Both the position numbers and the translations under genes were made by a program. This document shows, piece by piece, positions 35,067-45,264 of a DNA stretch of 47,009 bases (positions within the stretch are counted from its first letter, which is position 1; each line of letters begins with the position of its first letter). The notes below the pieces were generated by a model. It searched no databases. It was not told the origin of the DNA and saw only the letters and a program-made list of their open reading frames with translations. The stretch is from Lysobacteraceae bacterium (GTDB lineage: Bacteria > Pseudomonadota > Gammaproteobacteria > Xanthomonadales > Xanthomonadaceae). The stretch covers positions 1-47,009 of the forward strand of contig JANINR010000040.1 in assembly GCA_024508915.1 (NCBI GenBank), read 5' to 3'.

Positions 35067-35624
35067 ATGACCGACAAGGCACAGGACATCGTCGCGCTGC
35101 TGGCTCCGACCGTCGGGTCGCTGGGCCTGGAGCTGCTGGGCGCGGAATACCTGCCGTCGCCGGGCGGCGCGCTGCTGCGCCTGTACATCGACGTGCCCGA
35201 GCGCGAGGAACGCCTGGTCGGCATCGAGGACTGCGAGGCGGTGAGCCGCGAGGTCTCCGCGCAGCTCGACGTCGAGGATCCGATCAGCGGGCACTACACG
35301 CTCGAGGTCTCGTCGCCCGGCCTCGACCGCCCGCTGTTCACGCCTGCGCAGTTCCAGCGTTTCGCCGGCGGGCAGGCCAAGGTGGGCCTGAAGCTTCCGC
35401 AGGACGGCCGCCGGCGCCTGCAGGGCCGGATCGTCCGGGCGGAGGGCGACACCATCGTGTTCGACGTCGACGGCACCGAGTTCGCGGTGGCCGCCGGCAA
35501 CATCGACAAGGCGCGCCTCGTCCCCGACTGGGTCGCGCTGGGCCTCGCCCCCGCCCCCAAGCCCGGCAAGCCCCCGGCCCCCGGAAAGAAGCCCGCCCCG
35601 AAACGCAACAAACCCGAATCCTAG
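35067..35624 (+). CDS. rimP: Ribosome maturation factor RimP
   Basis: A 185-residue 30S-assembly factor. The N-terminal domain is [31 protein letters not shown], then [38 protein letters not shown] (the family signature). The C-terminal SH3-like barrel follows at ~95-160. A Lys/Pro-rich tail of ~25 residues is an extension beyond the usual ~150. The start at 35067 (MTDKAQDIV) fits the family; an in-frame ATG at 35049 is an alternative. First gene of the rimP-nusA-infB-rbfA-truB operon. Confidence 0.95.
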   Translation: MTDKAQDIVALLAPTVGSLGLELLGAEYLPSPGGALLRLYIDVPEREERLVGIEDCEAVSREVSAQLDVEDPISGHYTLEVSSPGLDRPLFTPAQFQRFAGGQAKVGLKLPQDGRRRLQGRIVRAEGDTIVFDVDGTEFAVAAGNIDKARLVPDWVALGLAPAPKPGKPPAPGKKPAPKRNKPES

Positions 35625-35641
35625 CGAAGCCCGCTCTTACA

Positions 35642-35680
35642 GCCCCTTTAGTAAAGGGGCGGCCAGGCCGCAGGCCTGGC
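35642..35680. repeat. Tandem hairpins in the rimP-nusA spacer, REP-like
   Basis: Two perfect 8-bp stem-loops are adjacent: GCCCCTTT-AGT-AAAGGGGC (35642-35660) and GCCAGGCC-GCA-GGCCTGGC (35662-35680). No T-run follows, so they are not a typical terminator. The pattern resembles the short palindromic repeats scattered in Xanthomonadaceae genomes, but only one copy is visible here. Confidence 0.5.
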
Positions 35681-35752
35681 GGGGTTGTGGAAGACACTGC
35701 TCCTGCAAGTCGAAGCCAACGAATCAACCAGATCTTCAGAGAGACAACCGGA

Positions 35753-37264
35753 ATGAGCAAGGAACTGTTGCTGGTGGTGGATGCGGTCGCGGCCGAGAAG
35801 GGCGTGCCGGAGTCCGTCATCCTCGAGGCGATCGAAGCCGCGCTGGCGTCGGCCGCGAAGAAGCGCTATCCCGACCAGGACGTGCTGACGCGCGTCGCCG
35901 TCGACCCGAAGGACGGCAGCTACGAGACCTTCCGCCGCTGGGAAGTCGTCGCCGACGACGTGGTGATGGAATCGCCCGACCGCCAGATCCGCCTGATGGA
36001 CGCGCTCGACGAGAGCGGCGACGTCGAGGTCGGCGACTACATCGAGGAGCAGATCGAGAACCCCGACTTCGGTCGCATCGCCGCGCAGGCCGCCAAGCAG
36101 GTGATCGTGCAGCGCGTGCGCGAGGCCGAGCGCGCGCAGGTCGTCGACCAGTGGAAGGACCGCGTGGGCGAGCTGGTGACGGGCGTGGTCAAGCGCGCCG
36201 AGCGCGGCAACATCTACGTCGACCTCGGCGGCAACGCCGAAGCCTTCATCCCGAAGGAAAAGGGCATCCCGCGCGACGTGCTGCGCGCCGGCGACCGCGT
36301 GCGCGGCTATCTCTACGACGTGCGCAGCGAGATCCGCGGCCCGCAGCTGTTCATCAGCCGCGCCGCGCCGGAATTCATGATCGAGCTGTTCAAGCTCGAG
36401 GTGCCGGAAGTCGGCCAGGGCCTGGTCGAGATCAAGGCGTGCGCGCGCGACCCGGGCGACCGCGCCAAGATCGCCGTGCTGGCCTACGACAACCGCACCG
36501 ACCCGATCGGCGCCTGCATCGGCATGCGCGGTTCGCGCGTGCAGGCGGTGTCGAACGAGCTCAACGGCGAGCGCGTCGACATCGTGCTGTGGTCCGACAA
36601 CCCGGCGCAGTTCGTCATCAACGCGATGGCCCCGGCGGAAGTGCAGTCGATCATCGTCGACGAGGAGAAGCACTCCATGGACCTCGCGGTCGCCGAGGAC
36701 AAGCTCGCGCAGGCCATCGGCCGCGGCGGCCAGAACGTGCGCCTCGCCAGCCGGCTGTCGGGCTGGCAGCTCAACGTGATGACCCAGGACCAGGTGGCCG
36801 CGAAGTCGGAAGCCGAGCAGGAAGCGGCGCGCGCGCTGTTCCAGGAGAAGCTCGAGGTGGACGAGGAGATCGCGGGCATCCTGGTGTCCGAGGGTTTCAC
36901 CACGGTCGAGGAGATCGCGTACGTGCCGGTCGGCGAGCTGCTGGCGGTCGAGGGCTTCGACGAGGACATCGTCGAGGAACTGCGCTCGCGCGCCCGCGAT
37001 GCGCTGCTCAACGACGCGCTCGCGGTCGAGGAGGGGATCGACGAGCACCAGCCCGCCGACGACCTGCTGGGCCTCGAGGGCATGGACGAGGAGACCGCGT
37101 TCGCGCTGGCCGGCCATGGCGTGCGGACCGCGGACGACCTGGGCGAGCTCGGCGCCGACGAAGTGGTCGAATTCGGCATCGAGGGCCTGGACGAGGCCCG
37201 CGCCGCGGCGCTGATCCTGGCCGCCCGCGCCGAGGAAATCGCCCGCCTGGAGCGCGAGGGCTGA
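35753..37264 (+). CDS. nusA: Transcription termination/antitermination factor NusA
   Basis: A 503-residue RNA-polymerase-binding protein. The N-terminal domain is at 1-~130 (MSKELLLVVDAVAAEKGVPESVILEAIEAAL). The S1 domain (~135-200) contains GVVKRAERGNIYVDLGGNAEAFIPKEKGIP. Two KH domains follow, with IGACIGMRGSRVQAVSNELNGERVDIVLW and AIGRGGQNVRLASRLSGWQLNVM. Two acidic-repeat helix-hairpin-helix modules complete the C-terminus, as in gammaproteobacteria. Confidence 0.98.
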   Translation: MSKELLLVVDAVAAEKGVPESVILEAIEAALASAAKKRYPDQDVLTRVAVDPKDGSYETFRRWEVVADDVVMESPDRQIRLMDALDESGDVEVGDYIEEQIENPDFGRIAAQAAKQVIVQRVREAERAQVVDQWKDRVGELVTGVVKRAERGNIYVDLGGNAEAFIPKEKGIPRDVLRAGDRVRGYLYDVRSEIRGPQLFISRAAPEFMIELFKLEVPEVGQGLVEIKACARDPGDRAKIAVLAYDNRTDPIGACIGMRGSRVQAVSNELNGERVDIVLWSDNPAQFVINAMAPAEVQSIIVDEEKHSMDLAVAEDKLAQAIGRGGQNVRLASRLSGWQLNVMTQDQVAAKSEAEQEAARALFQEKLEVDEEIAGILVSEGFTTVEEIAYVPVGELLAVEGFDEDIVEELRSRARDALLNDALAVEEGIDEHQPADDLLGLEGMDEETAFALAGHGVRTADDLGELGADEVVEFGIEGLDEARAAALILAARAEEIARLEREG

Positions 37265-37327
37265 GCCCGAGCGGTCCAGTGAGGGGTAACGGGTAGAATC
37301 GCCCACGCAAGGAACAACGGAACCCGA

Positions 37328-39910
37328 ATGTCGCAGCAAACCACGATCCGCAAGCTGGCCGAACTGGTGAACACGCCGGTCGACAAACTGCTGGAGCAGC
37401 TGGCCGAGGCCGGCATGCGCTTCGACGGTCCGGACCAGGTCGTCACCAGCATCGAGAAGGTCAAGCTGCTGGGCTTCCTCAAGCGCTCGCACGGCAAGGC
37501 GGCCGCGGCCGAGGAAACCGTCGCGCCGAAGAAGATCACGCTCAGCCGCAGCCGCAAGCAGGAACTCACCGTCGGCGGCGGCAAGAACCGGAACACGGTC
37601 GACGTGGTCGTGCGCAAGAAGGTCACGCTGGTCAAGCCGGCCGAGGGGCAGCAGGCGCCGGCGGCTGCCGGCGGCGAGGACGACGAGCGCGCGGAGATCC
37701 TGCGCAAGCTCGAGGAATCGCGCCTGCGCAACCTCTCCGAGCAGCAGCGCCTCGCCGAGGCCGACCAGCGCCGCGCCGAGGAAGCCGCGGAGCGCAAGCG
37801 CAAGGAAGAGGAAGCGCGACTGGAGGCCGAGCGCGTCGCCGCCGCGGCCGCGCCCGCGCCGGAGGAGGACGCCGCGGCGCGCAAGACGCACGGGCACGGC
37901 CATCCGCGCCCCGCGCCTGCGCGCGTCGACGACAAGTCGCCGGCCCACCGCCACAAGACCCGCGGCTCGCACGCGATGGTCGCGGGCGTCGAGGACGACG
38001 ACCGCACCAGCCGCTTCGCCGGCCAGATGCACCTGAGCGCGGCCGACCGCGCGCGCCGCACCAGCAGCGGTCGCGCCAAGCAGAAGGCACCGCGCCGCCA
38101 GACCGAGCAGAGCCGCTCGGGCACCGGCTTCACCCGCCCGACCGCGCCGATCGTGCGCGAAGTCGCGATCGGCGAGGCGATCACCGTCGCCGACCTGGCG
38201 CAGAAGCTCGCCCTCAAGGGCGGCGACGTGGTCAAGGCGCTGTTCAAGATGGGCGTGATGGCGACGATCAACCAGACCGTCGACCACGACACCGCGGTGC
38301 TGGTGGTCGAGGAGCTCGGCCATACCGCGGTCGCCGCCAACGCCAACGACGCCGAGAGCGAGCTGCTGGCGCACGTCGAGGAAATGCAGGGCGACAAGGC
38401 CCCGCGCCCGCCGGTCGTCACGATCATGGGCCACGTCGACCACGGCAAGACCTCGCTGCTCGACTACATCCGCCGCACCAAGGTCGCCGCGGGCGAAGCC
38501 GGCGGCATCACCCAGCACATCGGCGCGTACCACGTCGACACGCCCAAGGGCACGATCAGCTTCCTCGACACGCCCGGCCACGCGGCGTTCACCCAGATGC
38601 GCGCGCGCGGCGCGAAGCTCACCGACATCGTGGTGCTGGTGGTCGCGGCCGACGACGGCGTGATGCCGCAGACGATCGAGGCGGTGCAGCACGCGAAGGC
38701 GGCCGGCGTGCCATTGATCGTCGCCATCAACAAGATCGACAAGTCCGACGCCGACCCGTCGCGCGTCAAGAACGAGCTGCTCGCCCAGGACGTTGTCGCC
38801 GAGGATTTCGGCGGCGACACGCAGATGGTCGAGCTCTCGGCGAAGACGGGGCAGGGCGTCGACAACCTGCTTGATGCGATCAGCCTGCAGGCCGAACTGC
38901 TCGAACTGCGCGCCGTGCGCGAGGGCCGCGCCACCGGCGTGGTCATCGAGTCCGCGCTCGACAAGGGCCGCGGCCCGGTCGCGACGGTGCTGGTGCAGCA
39001 GGGCACGCTGTCGAAGGGCGACTTCCTCGTGTGCGGCGTGCAGTACGGCCGCGTGCGCGCGCTGTTCGACGAGACCGGCACCCAGGTGCCGTCCGCCGGC
39101 CCGTCGATCCCGGTCCAGGTGCTCGGCCTCTCGGGCGTGCCCGACGCCGGCGACGACTTCGTGGTGGTGGCCGACGAGCGGCTGGCGAAGGACGTCGCAC
39201 AGCAGCGCGACGCCAAGCGCCGCGAGACCAGGCTGGTGAGCCAGGCGGGCAACCGCATGGAAGACATCATGGCGCAGATGGGCGAGGGCAATGCCCAGCT
39301 GACGCTGCCGCTGATCATCAAGGCCGACGTGCAGGGTTCGGTGCAGGCGCTGCGCGAGGCGCTCACCGCGCTCTCCAACGACCAGATCCGCATCCAGGTG
39401 ATCGGTTCGGGCGTGGGCGGCATCACCGAGTCCGACGCGCAGCTGGCCGCGACCTCGAAGGCGACGGTCATCGGCTTCAACGTCCGCGCCGACGCCTCGG
39501 CCCGCAAGCTGATCGAGACCACCGGCGTCGACCTGCGCTACTTCTCGATCATCTACGACGTGATCGACCAGGTGAAGCAGGTCGCCTCCGGCATCCTGGG
39601 CAAGGAGATCCGCGAGGAGATCATCGGCATCGCCGAGGTCCGCGACGTGTTCCGCTCGTCGAAGTTCGGCGCGGTCGCCGGCTGCATGGTCGTCGAGGGC
39701 GTGGTCAAGCGCAGCAAGCCGATCCGCGTGCTGCGCGACAACACCGTCGTCTTCGAGGGCGAGCTCGAGTCGCTGCGCCGCTTCAAGGAGAACGTCGACG
39801 AAGTCCGCAGCGGCACCGAGTGCGGCATCGGCGTGAAGGCGTACAACGACGTCCAGCCGGGCGACCAGATCGAATGCTTCGAGCGCATCGAGGTCCAGCG
39901 CACGCTGTAA
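37328..39910 (+). CDS. infB: Translation initiation factor IF-2
   Basis: An 860-residue GTPase that places initiator tRNA on the 30S subunit. The IF2N module is at the N-terminus ([28 protein letters not shown]). A charged linker (~110-230) with repeated Glu/Arg follows, then the second IF2N (~280-330). The G domain has [13 protein letters not shown] (G1, from ~368), DTPGHAAF (G3) and NKIDK (G4). Domains II-IV follow. Ribosome-binding site AAGGAACAACGGA precedes the ATG. Confidence 0.98.
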   Translation: MSQQTTIRKLAELVNTPVDKLLEQLAEAGMRFDGPDQVVTSIEKVKLLGFLKRSHGKAAAAEETVAPKKITLSRSRKQELTVGGGKNRNTVDVVVRKKVTLVKPAEGQQAPAAAGGEDDERAEILRKLEESRLRNLSEQQRLAEADQRRAEEAAERKRKEEEARLEAERVAAAAAPAPEEDAAARKTHGHGHPRPAPARVDDKSPAHRHKTRGSHAMVAGVEDDDRTSRFAGQMHLSAADRARRTSSGRAKQKAPRRQTEQSRSGTGFTRPTAPIVREVAIGEAITVADLAQKLALKGGDVVKALFKMGVMATINQTVDHDTAVLVVEELGHTAVAANANDAESELLAHVEEMQGDKAPRPPVVTIMGHVDHGKTSLLDYIRRTKVAAGEAGGITQHIGAYHVDTPKGTISFLDTPGHAAFTQMRARGAKLTDIVVLVVAADDGVMPQTIEAVQHAKAAGVPLIVAINKIDKSDADPSRVKNELLAQDVVAEDFGGDTQMVELSAKTGQGVDNLLDAISLQAELLELRAVREGRATGVVIESALDKGRGPVATVLVQQGTLSKGDFLVCGVQYGRVRALFDETGTQVPSAGPSIPVQVLGLSGVPDAGDDFVVVADERLAKDVAQQRDAKRRETRLVSQAGNRMEDIMAQMGEGNAQLTLPLIIKADVQGSVQALREALTALSNDQIRIQVIGSGVGGITESDAQLAATSKATVIGFNVRADASARKLIETTGVDLRYFSIIYDVIDQVKQVASGILGKEIREEIIGIAEVRDVFRSSKFGAVAGCMVVEGVVKRSKPIRVLRDNTVVFEGELESLRRFKENVDEVRSGTECGIGVKAYNDVQPGDQIECFERIEVQRTL

Positions 39911-39926
39911 GCGCGCGCGACACGCC

Positions 39927-40268
39927 ATGCCCGGCAAGGCCTTCCACCGCACCGATCGCGTCTCCGCCCAGCTCCGCAGGGAGCTGGGTGCGCTCGTGCA
40001 TGCGGCCGCGCGCGAGCACGCGCTGCCGTCGGTCAGCGTGTCGGACGTCGAGGTCTCGCGCGACCTGGCGCACGCGAAGGTGTTCGTCACCGCGCTGCAG
40101 CCCGAGCGCGCCCGCGAGGCGATCAAGGGATTGAAGGCGCTCGCGCCCGAATTGCGCCACCAGCTGGCGCGCGCGGTGAAGATGCGGCACGTGCCCGAGC
40201 TGCACTTCCACTACGACGAGTCGCTCGACCGCGGCGAGCGCATCGACCAGCTGCTGCGGGACGCGTGA
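39927..40268 (+). CDS. rbfA: Ribosome-binding factor A
   Basis: A 113-residue KH-like 16S rRNA-processing factor. Recognisable parts are [39 protein letters not shown] and the C-terminal [19 protein letters not shown]. It is 16 nt after infB, and its stop overlaps the truB GTG by 4 nt. Confidence 0.97.
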   Translation: MPGKAFHRTDRVSAQLRRELGALVHAAAREHALPSVSVSDVEVSRDLAHAKVFVTALQPERAREAIKGLKALAPELRHQLARAVKMRHVPELHFHYDESLDRGERIDQLLRDA

Positions 40269-41254
40269 GCGGCAGGAACCGCTTCCGCAAGCTCGACGGC
40301 ATCCTGCTGCTCGACAAGCCGCAGGGGCTGAGTTCGAACCAGGCGCTGCAACGCGTGCGCCACCTGTTCCGCGCCGACAAGGCCGGCCACACCGGCAGCC
40401 TCGACCCCCTCGCCACCGGCCTGCTGCCGGTGTGTTTCGGCGAGGCGACGAAGATCGCCGGCGGCCTGCTCGGCGCGCGCAAGGCCTACGACACCGTGGC
40501 CAGCCTCGGCACCACGACCGATACGGACGACGCCGAGGGCCAGCCGCTGCGGACCCGGCCGGTGCCCGCCCTCACCATCGGCACGATCGACGGGGCCCTC
40601 GCGCAGCTCACCGGCCGCATCCGCCAGCGCCCGCCGATCTACTCGGCGCTCAAGCGCGGCGGCGAGCCGCTCTATGCCCGCGCCCGCCGCGGCGAGATCG
40701 TCGAGGTCGAAGAGCGCGAAGTCGAGGTCCACCGCTTCGAACTGCAGTCGGCCGCCGACCTGATCGACGACCTGCGCGGCGGCGATGCGCCGCCGCAGCT
40801 GCGCCTGCACGTGGAGTGCGGGTCCGGCACCTACGTCCGGAGCCTGGTCCGCGACCTCGGCGAGCTGCTCGGCTGCGGGGCGCACGTCGCCGAGCTCCGG
40901 CGCCTGTGGGTGGATCCGTTCCGCGAACCGCGGATGTGGACGCTCGACGCCCTGCAGGCCCTGGCCGAGCGCGGCGAGCGCGGCCTGGACGCCTGCCTGC
41001 TGCCGGTCGAGGCCGGGATGGCGTCCTGGCCCGAAGTGCGGGTCGCCGTGGCCCAGGCCCGCAAGCTGGGGCAGGGGCAGGGCGTGCCCGGCTTCACGCC
41101 CGCCCCGAGCGTGGCGATCCTGGACGAAGCGGGTCGCGCACTGGGCCTCGGGACGGTGGATGCCGGCGGCTGGTTGCGCCCGCAGCGCCTGTTCGCCTGG
41201 GCGGCCGCGCAGCCCGCGGCCGAACCGGACGCCGTCGCTTCGCCTTGTCCCTGA
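40265..41254 (+). CDS. truB: tRNA pseudouridine(55) synthase TruB
   Basis: A 329-residue enzyme that makes pseudouridine 55 in the tRNA T-loop. The catalytic segment is [24 protein letters not shown], with the Asp in GSLDPLATG. The [18 protein letters not shown] motif and a C-terminal PUA-like domain follow. The start is GTG, from the GTGA overlap with rbfA. Last gene of this operon. Confidence 0.97.
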   Translation: MSGRNRFRKLDGILLLDKPQGLSSNQALQRVRHLFRADKAGHTGSLDPLATGLLPVCFGEATKIAGGLLGARKAYDTVASLGTTTDTDDAEGQPLRTRPVPALTIGTIDGALAQLTGRIRQRPPIYSALKRGGEPLYARARRGEIVEVEEREVEVHRFELQSAADLIDDLRGGDAPPQLRLHVECGSGTYVRSLVRDLGELLGCGAHVAELRRLWVDPFREPRMWTLDALQALAERGERGLDACLLPVEAGMASWPEVRVAVAQARKLGQGQGVPGFTPAPSVAILDEAGRALGLGTVDAGGWLRPQRLFAWAAAQPAAEPDAVASPCP

Positions 41255-41274
41255 GCGGCCCGGCCCGCTATACT
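41245..41274 (+). promoter_or_regulatory. Sigma-70-type promoter of rpsO
   Basis: TTGTCC (41245-41250), 18 nt, TATACT (41269-41274). It begins inside the last codons of truB and leaves a 5' leader of about 112 nt. In Escherichia coli the rpsO leader carries the S15 autoregulatory site; I could not model one here. Confidence 0.65.
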
Positions 41275-41392
41275 TTCAAGGCTTTACCACCCCGCGACAC
41301 GCGGGCCACGCACGCGGCGGGCCTGGCGGTGCGCTTTCCCCGTCCCGATGGCGGGGGCGTTCCTGCCGACCACGCATCCACCAGAGGCACAC

Positions 41393-41653
41393 ATGTCCAT
41401 CGACAGCACCAGCATCATCGAAGAACACAAGCGCGGCGCCAACGACACCGGCTCCCCCGAAGTCCAGGTCGCCCTGCTCACCGCCCGCATCAACCAGCTC
41501 ACCGAGCACTTCAAGACCCACAAGCAGGACCACCACAGCCGTCGCGGCCTGCTCATGATGGTCAACCGCCGCCGCAGCCTGCTCGACTACCTGCACCGCA
41601 AGGACGCCGAGCGCTACAAGGCCCTGATCCAGAAGCTGGGCCTCCGCCGGTAA
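41393..41653 (+). CDS. rpsO: 30S ribosomal protein S15
   Basis: An 86-residue (88 is usual) four-helix 16S rRNA-binding protein. Family sequence is clear: [43 protein letters not shown] and [30 protein letters not shown]. The start at 41393 has AGAGG upstream. It is followed by a strong terminator and then pnp, as in many Proteobacteria. Confidence 0.98.
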   Translation: MSIDSTSIIEEHKRGANDTGSPEVQVALLTARINQLTEHFKTHKQDHHSRRGLLMMVNRRRSLLDYLHRKDAERYKALIQKLGLRR

Positions 41654-41664
41654 GCGACACCCGG

Positions 41665-41694
41665 ACCGCGGCGCCGCAATGCGCCGCGGTTTTT
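41665..41694 (+). terminator. Rho-independent terminator after rpsO
   Basis: A 9-bp stem ACCGCGGCG / CGCCGCGGT with an 8-nt loop and five T. It lies 12 nt after the rpsO stop and about 70 nt before pnp. Confidence 0.85.
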
Positions 41695-41764
41695 CGTTCC
41701 CGCGCGCGGCAAGGGTCGCGCCCGGTCAATCGCAAAGCACAGTCAGAATCCAAGGAATCCCAAC

Positions 41765-43873
41765 GTGGCGAAAATCACCAAGACCTTCCAGTACGGCAAC
41801 CATGAAGTCACGCTGGAGACCGGCGAGATCGCGCGCCAGGCCGGCGGCGCGGTCATGGTCAAGTGCGACGGCACCGTGCTGCTGGTCACGGCGGTCGCCG
41901 CGAAGTCGCAGCGCGAGGGGCAGGACTTCTTCCCGCTCACCGTCGACTACCAGGAGAAGTTCTACGCCGGCGGCCGCATCCCCGGCGGCTTCTTCAAGCG
42001 CGAGGGCCGCCCGACCGAGAAGGAGACGCTGATCTCCCGCCTGATCGACCGCCCGATCCGCCCGCTGTTCCCCGAGGACTACAAGAACGAAGTCCAGATC
42101 ATCGCGACGATGATGTCGCTGAACCCCGAGATCGACGGCGACATCCTGGCGCTGCTCGGCGCGTCGGCCGCGCTGTCGCTGGCCGGGACGCCGTTCATGG
42201 GTCCGATCGGCGCCGCCAAGGTCGGCTACAGGGACGGCAAATACCTGCTGAACCCGACCGTCAGCGAGCTCAAGGAGTCGCAGCTGGAGCTGGTCGTCGC
42301 CGGTACTTCCAACGCCGTGCTGATGGTCGAGTCCGAGGCGGCCGAGCTGTCCGAGGACGTGATGCTCGGCGCCGTGATGTTCGGCCACCGCGAGATGCAG
42401 AAGGCGATCAACGCCATCAACGAGCTGACCGTCGAGGCGGGCACGAAGCCGTCGACGTGGGTCGCGCCGGAGAAGAACGCCGGCATGATCGGCGCCCTGA
42501 AGGAGGCCGTGGGCAACCGCCTCGCCGAGGCCTTCCAGATCCGCGACAAGCTGCAGCGCCGCGACGCGATCTCCGCGCTGAAGAAGGACGTGATGCAGTC
42601 GCTCGCCGGCCGTGCCGAGGCCGACGGCTGGAGCGCGGGCGAGATGTCGAAGGAATTCGGCGAGCTCGAGTACCAGACCATGCGCAGCGCGGTGCTCGAG
42701 ACCAAGGTCCGCATCGACGGCCGCGCGCTCGACACCGTGCGCCCGATCACCTCGAAGGTCGGCGTGCTGCCGCGCGTGCACGGCTCCTCGCTGTTCACCC
42801 GCGGCGAGACCCAGGCGATCGTCGCCGTCACCCTGGGCACCGCCCGCGACGGCCAGATCATCGACGCGGTCGCCGGCGAGTACAAGGAACACTTCCTGTT
42901 CCACTACAACTTCCCGCCCTACTCGGTGGGCGAGTGCGGCCGCTTCGGCGCGCCCAAGCGCCGCGAGATCGGCCACGGCCGCCTCGCCAAGCGCGGCGTG
43001 CTGGCGGTGATGCCGACGATGGAAGCCTTCCCGTACACGATCCGCGTGGTCTCCGAGATCACCGAATCGAACGGTTCGTCGTCGATGGCCTCGGTGTGCG
43101 GCAGCTCGCTGGCGCTGATGGACGCCGGCGTGCCGGTCAAGGCGCCGGTCGCGGGCATCGCGATGGGCCTCGTGCTCGAAGGCGACAAGTACGTCGTGCT
43201 CAGCGACATCCTCGGCGACGAGGACCACCTGGGCGACATGGACTTCAAGGTCGCCGGCACCGCCAACGGCATTTCGGCGCTGCAGATGGACATCAAGATC
43301 CAGGGCATCACCGAGGACATCATGAAGACCGCGCTCGCCCAGGCGAAGCAGGGTCGCATGCACATCCTCGGCGAGATGGCGAACGCGCTGACCGCGCCGC
43401 GCCCGGAACTGAGCGACTTCGCGCCGCGCCTGATCACCATCAAGATCCACCCCGACAAGATCCGCGAAGTGATCGGCAAGGGCGGCTCGGTGATCCAGGG
43501 CATCACCAAGGAAACCGGCACCCAGATCGACATCCAGGACGACGGCACGATCACGATCGCCTCGGTGAATGCTGCAGCCGGCCAGGCCGCGAAGGCGCGC
43601 ATCGAGCAGATCACCTCCGACGTCGAGCCGGGCCGCATCTACGAGGGCAAGGTCGCCAAGCTGATGGACTTCGGCGCGTTCGTCACCATTTCGCCCGGCA
43701 AGGACGGCCTGGTGCACGTGTCGCAGATCTCCAACGAGCGCGTCGAGAAGGTCAGCGACGTGCTGAAGGAAGGCGACATCGTCAAGGTCAAGGTGCTCGA
43801 GGTCGACAAGCAGGGCCGCATCCGCCTGTCGATGAAGGCCGTGGCCGAGGGCGAGGGCGCCTCGGAAGCGTAA
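41765..43873 (+). CDS. pnp: Polyribonucleotide nucleotidyltransferase
   Basis: A 702-residue trimeric 3'-5' phosphorolytic exoribonuclease. There are two RNase PH domains (first ~10-210, second ~310-540, with [27 protein letters not shown] and [30 protein letters not shown]). The KH domain has [15 protein letters not shown], and the S1 domain begins [30 protein letters not shown]. The start is GTG, chosen because AAGGA lies 8 nt upstream (41752-41756). Confidence 0.98.
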   Translation: MAKITKTFQYGNHEVTLETGEIARQAGGAVMVKCDGTVLLVTAVAAKSQREGQDFFPLTVDYQEKFYAGGRIPGGFFKREGRPTEKETLISRLIDRPIRPLFPEDYKNEVQIIATMMSLNPEIDGDILALLGASAALSLAGTPFMGPIGAAKVGYRDGKYLLNPTVSELKESQLELVVAGTSNAVLMVESEAAELSEDVMLGAVMFGHREMQKAINAINELTVEAGTKPSTWVAPEKNAGMIGALKEAVGNRLAEAFQIRDKLQRRDAISALKKDVMQSLAGRAEADGWSAGEMSKEFGELEYQTMRSAVLETKVRIDGRALDTVRPITSKVGVLPRVHGSSLFTRGETQAIVAVTLGTARDGQIIDAVAGEYKEHFLFHYNFPPYSVGECGRFGAPKRREIGHGRLAKRGVLAVMPTMEAFPYTIRVVSEITESNGSSSMASVCGSSLALMDAGVPVKAPVAGIAMGLVLEGDKYVVLSDILGDEDHLGDMDFKVAGTANGISALQMDIKIQGITEDIMKTALAQAKQGRMHILGEMANALTAPRPELSDFAPRLITIKIHPDKIREVIGKGGSVIQGITKETGTQIDIQDDGTITIASVNAAAGQAAKARIEQITSDVEPGRIYEGKVAKLMDFGAFVTISPGKDGLVHVSQISNERVEKVSDVLKEGDIVKVKVLEVDKQGRIRLSMKAVAEGEGASEA

Positions 43874-43901
43874 GCCGGCGGGTTCCCCCGCGGCTTCGTC
43901 G

Positions 43902-43927
43902 AAAAAGCGGGCTTCGGCCCGCTTTTT
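43902..43927 (+). terminator. Rho-independent terminator after pnp
   Basis: AAAAAGCGGGC / GCCCGCTTTTT with a TTCG tetraloop. The stem is perfect over 11 bp and symmetric in its A and T runs, so it could work in both directions. Confidence 0.9.
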
Positions 43928-43950
43928 CTTTTCCTGTGGTCCAATGGGCC

Positions 43951-45225
43951 ATGGTCCTTCGTGATCCGCTGCGGATGTCCCGGCGCCGCCTGCTGGCGGC
44001 GGGCATGGGCCTGTCCACGCTTGCGCTGGCGCCGCCGCTCGCGTGCGCGGCCGCCCGGGTCGATCCCGATGCCGACTGGCTGCCCCCTGAAGAACTGCTG
44101 CAGGACCTGCCGCGGCAGATGCAGGCGCTGGGCGTCCCGGGCGCGGGCATCGCGGTGGTCGAACGGGGGCGGCTCGCCTGGTCGCGCGGGTTCGGCGTGC
44201 TGCAGGCCTTGCCCGGCGTCCACGGGCAGGAGGCGCGCGTCGACGATGCGACCCTCTTCGAAGTGGCATCGATGAGCAAGCCGGTGTTCGCCTACGCGGT
44301 GCTCCAGCTCGTCGATCGCGGCGTGCTGGCGCTGGACGCGCCGGTGGTGGCCTACCATCGCCCCGCCTATCTCGCCGACCACCCGTGGATCGACCGCATC
44401 ACCGTGCGTGATGTCCTGCGCCATTCGACCGGATTGCCGAACTGGCGCAAGGATCCCGCCACCGAGAAACTGGTGCCGGCGGTCGAACCCGGCACGCGCA
44501 TCGACTATTCGGGCGAGGCCTTCGTCTGGCTGCAACTGGCGGTGGAAGCGGTCACCGGCGAAAGCCTCGACCGGACCATGCGCCGGCTGCTGTTCATGCC
44601 GGCCGGCATGCGCGACAGCAGCTACGCCTGGGATGCCGCGATGGCGGCGCGCTCGGTGCATGGCCATGGCCTGCCCGGCGAAAGCCTGTCGGGACCTCCG
44701 CCGCAGGGCCTGCGCGAGGCGTGGGATGCGGCGCTGCCGATCGCCGAACGCTGGCGCAAGCCCCTCTCCGAGTGGCGCTATGCCGACGCCGAGCGCGCCC
44801 TTCCGCTGGCCAGGGCGAGCGCGCCGGGCGCGGTACACGCCGCGGGCGACATCATGGCCAATTCCGCGGCCAGCCTGCGTTGCACGGTGCGGGACTACGC
44901 GCGCTTCATGGCCGTGATGGTGCAGGCGGAACCGCCGCCGTGGGCGCTGCGGCCGGCGTCGCGCGAGGCCATGCTGCGCCGCCAGATCGAGGTGCCGGGC
45001 CGCTGGACCGACAAGGGCCTCGGCTGGAACCTGGAAGCCACGGCGCGGGGGCCGGTGTTCTACCACTCCGGCAGCAATGCCGGCATCTTCAAGGCCTTCG
45101 CGCTCGGCGACGCCGCGCGCGGGCGCGCCATCGTGATCGCGACCAACGCGACGAGCGGCAATCTCCTGTACCGGCGCATCGTGCGTGCATCGACCGGGCT
45201 GGACCTGCTCGCCTTCGACGTCTGA
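43951..45225 (+). CDS. Serine hydrolase, beta-lactamase/penicillin-binding-protein class C-like
   Basis: A 424-residue exported protein. The N-terminus MSRRRLLAAGMGLSTLALAPPLACAAA looks like a twin-arginine signal (SRRRLL) followed by an Ala-rich cleavage region. The active-site motif is SMSK (SxxK) in EVASMSKPVFAYAVLQLVD; the second motif is YSG in IDYSGEAF, with HSGSNAG as the third (HxG/KTG position). Family members are esterases, D-aminopeptidases, carboxypeptidases or beta-lactamases; sequence alone does not decide. The start is at 43951 or at the in-frame ATG at 43975, which would give a tighter Tat signal. Confidence 0.85.
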   Translation: MVLRDPLRMSRRRLLAAGMGLSTLALAPPLACAAARVDPDADWLPPEELLQDLPRQMQALGVPGAGIAVVERGRLAWSRGFGVLQALPGVHGQEARVDDATLFEVASMSKPVFAYAVLQLVDRGVLALDAPVVAYHRPAYLADHPWIDRITVRDVLRHSTGLPNWRKDPATEKLVPAVEPGTRIDYSGEAFVWLQLAVEAVTGESLDRTMRRLLFMPAGMRDSSYAWDAAMAARSVHGHGLPGESLSGPPPQGLREAWDAALPIAERWRKPLSEWRYADAERALPLARASAPGAVHAAGDIMANSAASLRCTVRDYARFMAVMVQAEPPPWALRPASREAMLRRQIEVPGRWTDKGLGWNLEATARGPVFYHSGSNAGIFKAFALGDAARGRAIVIATNATSGNLLYRRIVRASTGLDLLAFDV

Positions 45226-45264
45226 GCGTCGCTCGCGCCAGCGACGATGCCCGAGGACGCGCGC

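Noticed and set aside
35648-40126. Very long open frame antisense to nusA-infB
   Set aside because: Long antisense frames are common in GC-rich genes with strong codon bias. The encoded sequence is low-complexity (Arg/His/Asp/Val/Leu-rich) and has no start context, and the + strand genes are certain.
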